DNA of 14,268 nt from DASXZH01 sp036502005 (GTDB lineage: Bacteria; Armatimonadota; Fimbriimonadia; Fimbriimonadales; Fimbriimonadaceae). The notes beneath the pieces are model-generated. The model did no database searches and was not told where the DNA came from. It was given only the letters and a program-made list of their open reading frames with translations. The position numbers and the translations under genes were made by a program. Numbering within the stretch: position 1 is the stretch's first letter; every line of letters begins with the position of its first letter. The DNA lies in NCBI GenBank assembly GCA_036502005.1, contig DASXZH010000027.1:1-14268 (forward strand). Direction: 5' to 3'. Positions 1 to 6,636 of this stretch are shown here, piece after piece.

Positions 1-141
1 AACCAAGACTGACTGGCTGCTCTCGTCAAACTCTACAGAAGAGACAAACCAAGGAGCGCTGACACCCAGCAAACGTGTGTAAAGATCTGAACCGTCCATC
101 GGTTAAGATTAGACCTAACCCACAGAAAATCTCGTAGACCC

Positions 142-176
142 TTGATTTTTGATTTTTGATTGGGAGGGATTGATAT
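142..176 (+). repeat. Heptad tandem repeat (TTGATTT units)
   Basis: Five consecutive 7-base units in phase: TTGATTT, TTGATTT, TTGATTG, GGAGGGA, TTGATAT. The array abuts the longer dispersed repeat that begins near 177. It resembles the short tandemly repeated repetitive (STRR) heptamers described in filamentous cyanobacteria, although the units differ. Confidence 0.75.
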
Positions 177-270
177 CGTGTCCGCTGGTCGCGAACTGGC
201 TTGTTTGTAACCCCCTCCGGCTTCGCTGGTTCCCCCTTCCGCTCGTGCCTCGCTAAAATGGGGCACCGGA
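177..270 (+). repeat. Dispersed intergenic repeat, family A copy 1
   Basis: Aligns by eye with 5265-5434. Shared blocks, in the same order, are CGTGTCCGCTG, TCGCG, ACTGGC, CCCCCTCC, CTTCGCT, GGTTCCCCCT, GCTCGT, CCTCGC and GGGGCACCG. Copy 2 has extra sequence between some blocks. Heptad arrays flank this copy on both sides. No coding potential is apparent. Confidence 0.7.
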
Positions 271-279
271 GAAGTTTTT

Positions 280-307
280 GAATCTCGATTTTCGAACGTC
301 GATTGGG
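280..307 (+). repeat. Degenerate heptad repeat (GAnnnTC units)
   Basis: Four phased 7-base units: GAATCTC, GATTTTC, GAACGTC, GATTGGG. They lie just downstream of the family A repeat. The units are degenerate, but the periodicity is kept. Confidence 0.55.
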
Positions 308-407
308 CGAAGCGATCAAAAACGGGCCATAACCGGCGCGAAGAAGAAGCCTCGCAGATGTTGGACCTTGAAATAAAGGCGCCGGATGAGTCACCCTAAA
401 CCTTCGA

Positions 408-1427
408 ATGCAAGCTATTTCCGAAGTTGAATCAGAAGCTTCGTCAGCAATAAGGGCTGCCACGAGCACGGCCGAACTGCGCGAGATCGAAATCAAGTTC
501 TTGGGCAAGCAGGGCCTGCTCACTGGGCTGCTTCGGCAGATAGGCAGTTTGCCGCCGGAAGAGAAGCCAAAGTTTGGCCAACTTGTGAACGAGGCAAAGG
601 CGCGCGTGCAGGAATCGATTGACGGACGTCAGGCCGAGTTGAAAACGGGCGAGCAGTCGCTGTTGTTTGCAAAAGAGCAAATCGATGTGACCATGCCCGG
701 GCGGCCGCTGCAGTTCGGCTATGAACATGTGCTCGATCAAGCGTCGGACAAGATCAAATCGGTGCTGTCCGGACTCGGTTTTCGCTACCACCAGTCGCCC
801 GAACTCGAACTCGCTAAATACAACTTTTACGCCTTGAATTATCCGCCGGACCATCCGGCGATGGACGACCAGGACACGTTTTGGATCGACGACGAGCGTC
901 TCTTGCGCACGCAAGGGACGGCATTGCAGGGCCGCGTATTTGAGACGGAGAAGCCTCCTCTGCGCGCCTTTACGGTTGCGCGTTGCTTCCGCAATGAAGC
1001 TGTTGATAGAACCCACTCGCATACTTTTCACCAGGTAGATGCTTTCATGATCGATGAGGGCGTTTCTATGGCGCACCTGAAGGGAACGCTTGGGCAGTTC
1101 GCGCGGGCGATGTTCGGTGAAAGCGTGAAGGTGCGCTTTAGGCCGGACTTCTTTCCCTTTGTGGAACCGGGCGTGGACTACGCCATTTCTTGTCCCTTCT
1201 GTGGAGGCAGCGGCTGCCCGGTGTGCAAACATTCCGGCTGGATCGAGCTTGGCGGGGCCGGGCTGATCCACCCCAACATTTTGAGAGCTTATGACATCGA
1301 CACCGAGCGCTATAGCGGCTTTGCCTTTGGTCTGGGCGTTGAAAGAATCCCGATGATGGCCTATGGGATCGACGACCTCCGGCACTTTTTAGAGAACGAT
1401 CTGCGCTTCTTGGAGCAGTTCAGATGA
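408..1427 (+). CDS. pheS: Phenylalanyl-tRNA synthetase alpha subunit
   Basis: Cytoplasmic class II aminoacyl-tRNA synthetase subunit that activates phenylalanine as part of the alpha2-beta2 enzyme with PheT. The N-terminal ~90 residues match the tRNA-binding helical arm (FLGKQG at 31-36). Motif 2 is at 192-211 (RNEAVD, then FHQVD) and motif 3 at 304-320 (FGLGVERIP). A four-cysteine insert, C262-x2-C265-x4-C270-x2-C273 followed by GW, is the zinc-ribbon-like segment seen in many bacterial PheS. At 339 residues the length is normal. Oddities lie in the amino-acid pocket: the usual RTHTS is R167-T-Q-G-T171, FHQVEG is FHQVDA, and FPFTEPS is FPFVEPG. The ATG has no clear ribosome-binding site. The stop overlaps the next gene as ATGA. 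Family assignment is secure; the standard substrate is inferred. Confidence 0.95.
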   Translation: MQAISEVESEASSAIRAATSTAELREIEIKFLGKQGLLTGLLRQIGSLPPEEKPKFGQLVNEAKARVQESIDGRQAELKTGEQSLLFAKEQIDVTMPGRPLQFGYEHVLDQASDKIKSVLSGLGFRYHQSPELELAKYNFYALNYPPDHPAMDDQDTFWIDDERLLRTQGTALQGRVFETEKPPLRAFTVARCFRNEAVDRTHSHTFHQVDAFMIDEGVSMAHLKGTLGQFARAMFGESVKVRFRPDFFPFVEPGVDYAISCPFCGGSGCPVCKHSGWIELGGAGLIHPNILRAYDIDTERYSGFAFGLGVERIPMMAYGIDDLRHFLENDLRFLEQFR

Positions 1428-1786
1428 TTGATGGGATTGATCACGTGGCGATTACAATGCCCGTGGGCTCCGAACCAGCGGCATTGACGTATTTCCGGGA
1501 TCTTCTTGAGCTTCCGGAACTGGAAAAGCCGGATTCGTTAAAACATAAGGGAGGAGTGTGGTTTGCGCTTCCTGCCGGGGTGCAACTTCATTTGCAAGCA
1601 GAGGCAGCTCATCTCGGAGCTAAAAGAGCGCATCCCGCGTTGGCCACGAGCAATATTGAGGAAATAGAATCTCGCTTGCGGTCTGGCGGCTATTCGACGG
1701 AGTGGGATACCGCCCTTGCCCCCCGAAAGCGCTTTTACACACAAGACCCCTTCGGCAACAGACTGGAGTTCATCGAAAAACAATGA
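1424..1786 (+). CDS. VOC-superfamily (glyoxalase/bleomycin-resistance fold) protein
   Basis: A 120-residue protein with one vicinal-oxygen-chelate unit. It opens with a beta strand carrying GIDHVAI (His7), continues with a strand carrying QLHL (His55), and ends in the DPFGNRLEFIE signature (Glu117 or Glu114). These are the positions where VOC enzymes carry metal ligands, so metal binding is plausible, but the substrate cannot be read from the sequence. VOC proteins include lactoylglutathione lyases, epimerases, dioxygenases and antibiotic-binding proteins. The gene overlaps pheS by 4 bases at its start and pheT by 4 bases at its end (ATGA both times), so all three are probably translated from one mRNA with coupling. 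A VOC gene between pheS and pheT is unusual; a link to aromatic amino-acid metabolism would be guesswork. Confidence 0.88.
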   Translation: MIDGIDHVAITMPVGSEPAALTYFRDLLELPELEKPDSLKHKGGVWFALPAGVQLHLQAEAAHLGAKRAHPALATSNIEEIESRLRSGGYSTEWDTALAPRKRFYTQDPFGNRLEFIEKQ

Positions 1787-3891
1787 AGTTCGCTTATTCA
1801 ATGCTTCAGGATTTTGTGCGGACTTCGAAATCCGCCGAGGAGATCGGAGATCTCCTAACCATGGCCGGGTTCGAACTGGAAGGGATCGAGGACGTCGAGG
1901 GCGAAAAGATGCTCGATATCCGGGTGGTTTCTAACCGAGGCGACGGCCTTTCGGTGCTTGGCCTTGCCCGGGAAGTGCTTGCGAAAGAGCTTGATTCCAG
2001 CCCAACCGAACTCTATAAGCGAGCCGCTGCTGGCTTTCCAATGGACGAAGACACTTCTGCCGAGATGAATATGATTCGCGTCTTAGAAACCCCCATCCCT
2101 AACCCTCCCCCCTCCGCCGGAGCGCAAGGGGAAGGGGACCGGAAGTTTGCCAAAGTATCTATTGACACCGAGGATTGCACGCGCTTCACTGCTCGCGTTT
2201 TCAAGGGCGATTTCAATCTGGAGACCCCAGATTGGATGCAAAAGCGGCTTAGGATGGCCGGAATGCGGTCGATCAGCTTGCTGGTTGATTTGACCAACTA
2301 CGTGATGCTGGAGATTGGCCAGCCTATGCATGCCTACGATTTGGAGAAGCTGGCCGGGCACAAACTGATTGCTCGCCGCGCTCGGAATGGCGAAAAGCTC
2401 ACCACTCTTAATGGCGAAGAACACGAGCTTAACAGCTCGCAGATCATTATTGCCGATGCAGAGAAGCCGGTTGGAGCCGGTGGCGTTATGGGTGGATTGG
2501 ATTCAGAAGTGAGCGATTCGACAGCAACCATATTGTTAGAGGCGGCTCATTTTGTAAATACGGCGGTTCGGAAAACACGCAAGCAGATGGGGCTTTCAAC
2601 GGAAGCTTCTTACCGGTTTGAGAGAAGCGTGGACCCCGAGGGTGCGCCGGCTGGCCAGAACCGATTTGCGGAATTATTGGCGAGCCTGGACGGTGGCAAG
2701 TCGCGGGTTGATGGGATGATCGACGTATATCCTTCCAAGCCGGCTCTTGCTACGTTTAAGGTTCGAATGTCCAAGGTGCGAGAGTTGCTGGGCATTCCGG
2801 TTTCTGCCGATGAAGCGATTGGCTATCTGAAGAGGCTTGGATTTGAAGTGGACGGCAGCGGGGAAGAGTTCACAGTTACGGCGCCAACTTGGCGTCCGGA
2901 TGTGGTGCAGGAATATGATGTTGTCGAAGAGATCGGCCGCGTTCATGGGTACGAGACGATCCCGGAAGCGCCGATCCAAGGCACGACAACTCAGGGCGGC
3001 GTCTTCGGGTTCGATCTTTACATTGAGCAGATTAGAACGCTTATGCAGGGGCTTGGATATGTTCAAAACATCAGTTCTTCCTTAATGGATTCACACCCAC
3101 TGGACGATCCACGAGGGGAAAGAATCGGCCCGCGTCAGCCAGGCTCGCCGGAGATGTCGCTGCTGCGCAACTCCATTTGGCCTAACCTGGCCGATAACGC
3201 CCGCCGAAACGGCGGCGCGAACCTGCAGCTCTTCGAAATCGGAGCAGTGTTTGGGAATCCGGAAGCGGATTCCGAGGTTCGTAAGCTTGGCATCATCGCC
3301 ACCGGCGGCCCAACCGCCGAACATTGGGAGAAGCAGCCAACTCCGGCAAAGTCTTTCTATCTTCTTAAGACGGCAGTGGAAGAAGTGCTGCGGCAAAGCA
3401 GCCTTGAGTTGAACTGGCATCCCAGCCATGATTCTCGCCTTCACCCCACTCGCCAGGCGCAGCTTTTCGACCAGCCGCCGGTTCTGTTCGGCCAAATCCA
3501 TCCGGATTTGGCGGAAGAACTGGGCCTGCCCGTGGAAAGCTTCCTGGCCGAAGTAGATTTGGAATCCATTTACTCCCATCGGCCGGAGAAACCCGTTCTT
3601 AAGCCAATAAGCCGCAATCCGGCTGTACGACGAGACATTGCGATCCTAATAGATAAGTCCACTCCCTATGCCGAAATTGCAAAGGCGATTAATGATGGCG
3701 CGGGTGAAACGCTGGAGAAGCAATGGCTGTTCGACGTCTATGAAGGGAAAGGCATTCCGGAAGGCAAGCACTCTCTGGCCATTGCCCTTCAACTGCGAAA
3801 AATGGGCGGCAACTTTACGGACGAGGAAGCGAACCAGGTGCGGGATTTAGCCTTGCAGGCGCTTTCAGCTCTGGGGGCGACACAGCGATAA
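1783..3891 (+). CDS. pheT: Phenylalanyl-tRNA synthetase beta subunit, form lacking the EMAP tRNA-binding domain
   Basis: Beta subunit of PheRS, which holds tRNA and edits mischarged Tyr-tRNA(Phe). I chose the ATG at 1783 because it gives the family N-terminus (MKFAYSMLQDFV) and overlaps the preceding stop as ATGA; the protein is 702 residues. Order of parts: B1 start (1-40); a direct jump to the NRGDGLSVLGLAREV block (51-65); B3/B4 editing module (about 125-290, with LVDLTNYVM, GQPMHAYDLEKL, GVMGG and RFERSVDP); B5 (about 325-395, with TAPTWRPDV and EEIGRVHGY); catalytic-like core; C-terminal FDX-ACB anticodon-binding domain (about 608-702). The ~100-residue EMAP/Myf-type domain normally inserted after the first ~40 residues is absent, which explains the length against the usual ~800. 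Residues 102-120 are a Pro/Gly-rich, repeat-like insert. The 3' end overlaps a convergent gene. Confidence 0.95.
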   Translation: MKFAYSMLQDFVRTSKSAEEIGDLLTMAGFELEGIEDVEGEKMLDIRVVSNRGDGLSVLGLAREVLAKELDSSPTELYKRAAAGFPMDEDTSAEMNMIRVLETPIPNPPPSAGAQGEGDRKFAKVSIDTEDCTRFTARVFKGDFNLETPDWMQKRLRMAGMRSISLLVDLTNYVMLEIGQPMHAYDLEKLAGHKLIARRARNGEKLTTLNGEEHELNSSQIIIADAEKPVGAGGVMGGLDSEVSDSTATILLEAAHFVNTAVRKTRKQMGLSTEASYRFERSVDPEGAPAGQNRFAELLASLDGGKSRVDGMIDVYPSKPALATFKVRMSKVRELLGIPVSADEAIGYLKRLGFEVDGSGEEFTVTAPTWRPDVVQEYDVVEEIGRVHGYETIPEAPIQGTTTQGGVFGFDLYIEQIRTLMQGLGYVQNISSSLMDSHPLDDPRGERIGPRQPGSPEMSLLRNSIWPNLADNARRNGGANLQLFEIGAVFGNPEADSEVRKLGIIATGGPTAEHWEKQPTPAKSFYLLKTAVEEVLRQSSLELNWHPSHDSRLHPTRQAQLFDQPPVLFGQIHPDLAEELGLPVESFLAEVDLESIYSHRPEKPVLKPISRNPAVRRDIAILIDKSTPYAEIAKAINDGAGETLEKQWLFDVYEGKGIPEGKHSLAIALQLRKMGGNFTDEEANQVRDLALQALSALGATQR
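2088..2142 (+). repeat. Low-complexity insert within pheT resembling intergenic repeat DNA
   Basis: Within pheT, a C-run-rich half (CCCTCCCCCCTCCG) is followed by a G-run-rich half (GCAAGGGGAAGGGG) around CTCCG-C-CGGAG, making an imperfect hairpin. It encodes a Pro-rich then Gly-rich stretch (residues 102-120) in a variable linker before the B3/B4 module, and the frame is kept. Its composition matches the C/G-run intergenic repeats at 177-270, 5265-5434 and 11216-11280 rather than the surrounding gene. An in-frame repeat insertion is an inference. Confidence 0.45.
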
Positions 3892-5221
3892 CCAACAGGT
3901 CGACTCCGATCCAGCACAAAACGACCGCGAATAAAGATCGAAAGGCCAACGGCCAAAAGTTGTAATACTCGAAAGAGGGAGTGCCCGCGCCGCGTAACCA
4001 AGCCATTGGCAGAAACGTGATGATCGATAGACTCCAGCCGGTGAATGCCAAAACAAACCTTCTTCGTGACTCGACGTAGGCGGTCACGTTGGCGATGAAG
4101 AAGAGGCCGCTGACATAGATGTCGGACATTAACAGCAAAGCCAACCCCGTGCTAAGCGTTCCGATAGATTCCCAAAAGCCGGCTAAGTAAGGAAAAGCGT
4201 AGCGTTCCAAAGTGAGCAAAACGCCGGGGCCAAATCTAAGGGTCTGCTTCTGATAGTCGGAATTCCCTGGCGGAAGCAACTCTTTCCTCACGAGCATGTA
4301 ACCTACGAGGCATAGCCAGAACGCCGCCTGCCAACCCCATCGCGATTTGTAACCCTGCAAACGCATGGCAATGGCGACTCCTAAGAGTGCTGCCGGCAGC
4401 ATGACCGCTTGCTCGTAGCTGCAGAAGGCGAGCGCGGTCCCAATCACTGCGACGACAGCCCAAAGCCAGGCGGTTTTTGTGGCCTTCGTGATGGCCGTCC
4501 CCTTTGTGGCGGGAGGAGTTAGAGGGGTGATTTCCTTCTGAATCTTAACGGCGCTAACCCGTTCGTAGCGTGCGTAAGATGCCATCGCGAGGAGGGCGAA
4601 GACGACCATGACCGACACCGTTCTGCTGGGAAGCCAGGCGATCATATTCTGGGAGAGCGCCTCGACGGGCGAGACGGTCGCTCCAAAAACTTCCGAGGAG
4701 GCGAAGAATAGCGTTAAGAACGCGGCAACGGCCACCCTCACTTTTGGCCACGGAATTGGCTTTTGGAACAGCAGATAAAGCGCGACCAGCAGCCCCACGT
4801 AAGAGCCGTACTGAACGACTGCGCTTGCTTGCCAAAACCAACTGCCGGAAACCCAGCACGCAAATAGGCATGACGAGACACTGGATAAAACCGGGTTGTT
4901 AGTGAACTCCCTTAGAAACCAGAAAAGGAGTAGAACGCAGGCGATGGCCAGTAAGGCGTTGGTTGCGCCGTAGCCCGGGGCGTTGTCTTTATAGAGATAG
5001 TTGTCCAGTTCAAAGGCTAGGGTTGGTAGCGGCCGATAGAAGTGGTTTTGAAGTGGCCAATCCCCGGTGAACCAGCTTAGGGGCGCGTTTCTTGCGCGGA
5101 TCGCCTCGACCAGCGTGTGGGTGTCGGTGTCTTTTAAGAGCTGTTGGCTGGTTTCTCGATGAAGAAAAATTGGGATGCAAAAGAGGAGGACAATGATGAA
5201 TCCAATGCCCCACTTTTTCAC
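3815..5221 (-). CDS. Polytopic membrane protein, GT-C glycosyltransferase-like
   Basis: A 468-residue integral membrane protein with roughly 10-12 predicted hydrophobic segments, the first at 5-20. After it comes a hydrophilic loop with acidic residues (D31, D33) and then YRPLPTLAFELDNYLY (62-77). This RPL...LDNYLY pattern before the second membrane span recalls GT-C-type membrane glycosyltransferases and related O-mannosyltransferase-like proteins, which use polyprenyl-linked sugars. The match is by motif and topology only, so activity is uncertain. The start is GTG; a TATAAT box ends 7 bases upstream, suggesting a leaderless or near-leaderless mRNA. The last ~25 codons, a Pro/Ala-rich tail after the final hydrophobic segment, are antisense to the 3' end of pheT; the tail may have been gained by loss of an earlier stop. 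Confidence 0.75.
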   Translation of the reverse strand: MKKWGIGFIIVLLFCIPIFLHRETSQQLLKDTDTHTLVEAIRARNAPLSWFTGDWPLQNHFYRPLPTLAFELDNYLYKDNAPGYGATNALLAIACVLLLFWFLREFTNNPVLSSVSSCLFACWVSGSWFWQASAVVQYGSYVGLLVALYLLFQKPIPWPKVRVAVAAFLTLFFASSEVFGATVSPVEALSQNMIAWLPSRTVSVMVVFALLAMASYARYERVSAVKIQKEITPLTPPATKGTAITKATKTAWLWAVVAVIGTALAFCSYEQAVMLPAALLGVAIAMRLQGYKSRWGWQAAFWLCLVGYMLVRKELLPPGNSDYQKQTLRFGPGVLLTLERYAFPYLAGFWESIGTLSTGLALLLMSDIYVSGLFFIANVTAYVESRRRFVLAFTGWSLSIITFLPMAWLRGAGTPSFEYYNFWPLAFRSLFAVVLCWIGVDLLVIAVSPPELKAPARLNPAPGSLPRP

Positions 5222-5228
5222 TTAGGGG

Positions 5229-5234
5229 ATTATA
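5229..5234 (-). promoter_or_regulatory. -10-like TATAAT box immediately upstream of a GTG start
   Basis: A perfect TATAAT on the minus strand, seven bases before the GTG of the membrane-protein gene. This spacing would place the transcription start at or next to the start codon. No good -35 TTGACA-like hexamer is visible at 16-18 bases, so promoter strength is unknown. Confidence 0.45.
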
Positions 5235-5264
5235 CGCGCTGGCGGGGGATAGGGATTTCGTTGT

Positions 5265-5434
5265 CGTGTCCGCTGATCGCGGGACTGGCCCTTCGCACCC
5301 CCTCCACTTCGCTACACCCTACTCGGGTTACGCTCAGTGGTTCCCCCTACGCTCGTTGCTCCGTCTCGTCAGGGGCGAGTACAAGCTCGAGACAGCTATC
5401 GACATCGCTTCCTCGCATTTAGGGGGCACCGAGC
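5265..5434 (+). repeat. Dispersed intergenic repeat, family A copy 2
   Basis: The longer relative of 177-270. The shared blocks CGTGTCCGCTG, TCGCG, ACTGGC, CCCCCTCC, CTTCGCT, GGTTCCCCCT, GCTCGT, CCTCGC and GGGGCACCG occur in the same order, with extra sequence at about 5315-5338 and 5360-5410. It fills most of the 324-base gap between the membrane-protein gene and tspO. No gene is seen in that gap on either strand. Confidence 0.7.
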
Positions 5435-5471
5435 TTTTCGGATCACGCATGTCGCTTGGCGCTTATCGTTT

Positions 5472-5542
5472 GGGGATGGGGGATAGGGGAAGATAGGAGA
5501 CAGGAGCTGTCTTGTGTTTTGTGTGTTATGTCTTCTGCTGGG
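5472..5542 (+). repeat. Two adjoining heptad arrays (GGGGATA and TGTnTTn units)
   Basis: First array: GGGGATG, GGGGATA, GGGGAAG, then GATAGGA, GACAGGA. Second array, 5508-5542, in 7-base steps: TGTCTTG, TGTTTTG, TGTGTTA, TGTCTTC, TGCTGGG. The array ends four bases before the tspO stop codon on the other strand, so it lies in the tspO 3' flank. Confidence 0.7.
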
Positions 5543-5545
5543 AAG

Positions 5546-6019
5546 TTAATGTTTCTTGCGATTAAGGATCCAGATTCCGGCGTTAAGAGAAAACGCGAAA
5601 CTGACCCATAGAAGGTAGGGCATAAGGAGGATGCCCGACAGCTCGTCGACTTTCCAAAAGGCGATTAGGCACCAAAGGATGAAAGCCCACAAGACGACCA
5701 TTTCAATAAGGGCCAAGCCGATCTTTTTTGCACCGAAGAATATCCATGACCAGGCAAGATTTAGCCCCAACTGGACCGCAAAGGGCGTAAGCCATTGTTC
5801 GAAGCGCTGCCCCTCCACATCGTAACACCGCCAGGCTGCGAGGGCCATGAGTAGGTACAGGGCGGTCCAAACAGGGCCAAAAACCTTATTGGGCGGCGTC
5901 CAACTTGGCTTCGTAAGGCGGGCATACCAGGTTGGAATGGCCTTAAATGTCGGAATGCTGCCGAGGAGCCCGATTGCTTGGCAGGCAAGCACGAATCCGA
6001 TAAACGAGATTATTTCCAC
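5546..6019 (-). CDS. tspO: TspO/MBR family membrane protein
   Basis: A 157-residue, five-helix membrane protein of the tryptophan-rich sensory protein/peripheral benzodiazepine receptor family. These proteins bind porphyrins and other ligands and are linked to tetrapyrrole handling and stress signalling. Family signatures are clear: WYARLTKPSWTPPN (about 31-44), FGPVWTALYLLMA just after, a third-helix block QLGLNLAWSWIFFG, and PYLLWVSFAFSLNAGIW near the C-terminus. Length is normal. The start is taken as GTG, the first residue of the natural N-terminus; a TATAAC hexamer lies six bases upstream, so the transcript may be leaderless. It follows the 155-residue gene on the same strand after 30 bases. 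Its physiological ligand here is unknown. Confidence 0.93.
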   Translation of the reverse strand: MEIISFIGFVLACQAIGLLGSIPTFKAIPTWYARLTKPSWTPPNKVFGPVWTALYLLMALAAWRCYDVEGQRFEQWLTPFAVQLGLNLAWSWIFFGAKKIGLALIEMVVLWAFILWCLIAFWKVDELSGILLMPYLLWVSFAFSLNAGIWILNRKKH

Positions 6020-6025
6020 CTAGGT

Positions 6026-6031
6026 GTTATA
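6026..6031 (-). promoter_or_regulatory. -10-like TATAAC box immediately upstream of tspO
   Basis: TATAAC on the minus strand ends six bases before the tspO GTG. It has the same geometry as the TATAAT at 5229-5234. No convincing -35 element is visible. Confidence 0.3.
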
Positions 6032-6049
6032 ACGCCGATGGGGTCGGTC

Positions 6050-6517
6050 TCACGCGGAGACGGCTAGCACTTTGTGCTCGACCAGCGGCCAGCTATCTTC
6101 AGCCTCAAGAGACCTTAAGGAATATTCTTCACTTTCTTTAAGAACCGCGCCCTCGGCGCTGAAAACCACGAGCACCATGTATTCAAGCCGATCGATGGAG
6201 AGCATGGTGACCTTTACCTGCCAGCCCAGCTCGGCCAAATAGTAGGCAACCTCTCGGTCAGTTTCGGATCTTAAAGCATCGATTGGATAGAAAAGTTCTC
6301 GCTTTGGACGCATGGATACAGGGCCGAAATCCATCACATTTTCGATCTGGCGATCGAACCACCAACAGCGAACGAACGCCAGCCGGTCCACTTTGAAGGC
6401 GTAGTCGATCTTCGGTTTAGCCTCGCCGAAAAGCATTCTATGCCTGCCGCCGAACAGCGAATCTTTTGGCAAGTAGCCGTCGAGGGTGAGATTCATGTAC
6501 CGGACCATTAAATCCAT
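6050..6517 (-). CDS. Hypothetical protein, 155 residues
   Basis: I do not recognise this protein. It is soluble, with no signal peptide or membrane segment, and moderately acidic toward the C-terminus. It looks like mixed alpha/beta: an N-terminal stretch with a charged region (MRPKRELFYPIDALRS), a predicted helix (EVAYYLAELGWQ) and two strands (VKVTMLSI and EYMVLVVFSA). Codon use matches its neighbours and the frame is open throughout, so it is probably real. The ATG at 6517 gives the longest form; another ATG lies three codons in. It sits 30 bases upstream of tspO on the same strand and may share its transcript, unless the TATAAC box between them is a separate promoter. No function is proposed. 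Confidence 0.7.
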   Translation of the reverse strand: MDLMVRYMNLTLDGYLPKDSLFGGRHRMLFGEAKPKIDYAFKVDRLAFVRCWWFDRQIENVMDFGPVSMRPKRELFYPIDALRSETDREVAYYLAELGWQVKVTMLSIDRLEYMVLVVFSAEGAVLKESEEYSLRSLEAEDSWPLVEHKVLAVSA

Positions 6518-6636
6518 AGCCTGTGATTTTTTGCGGGCGACAAGTTGCCTTGTGCTTAAGCGCGAGCAGGTTCGCTAACTCTAAAGTTGTGAGACCGTCA
6601 ATTTCATTATAAGACTAATCTCTATTTCCAGTGGGG

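Larger units (their letters stand above)
1..407. other. Non-coding region upstream of pheS
   Basis: No convincing gene is seen here. The first ~80 bases are open to a stop at 80-82 in one forward frame and could be the 3' end of an upstream gene, but nothing identifies it. Small inverted repeats sit at 90-104 (AACCG/CGGTT) and 101-120 (GGTTA/TAACC); neither has a T-run typical of a terminator. The rest is repeat DNA: heptads at 142-176, a longer dispersed repeat at 177-270 and degenerate heptads at 280-307. I see no clear promoter for pheS and no Phe-rich leader peptide. Confidence 0.6.

Noticed and set aside
386..430. Fourteen-residue frame with an AAAGG site overlapping the pheS start, considered as a Phe leader peptide
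   Set aside because: It has only one Phe codon and no attenuator-type hairpin plus T-run follows; it reads as chance.
26..523. Long minus-strand open frame across the pheS upstream region
   Set aside because: It spans heptads and the dispersed repeat and overlaps the pheS start; its composition has no protein-like pattern.
444..1385. Long minus-strand frame antisense to pheS
   Set aside because: A shadow of the pheS codon structure with no family features.
5144..5496. Plus-strand open frames over the 5222-5545 gap
   Set aside because: They are translated repeats and heptads, and share sequence with a clearly non-coding copy at 177-270.
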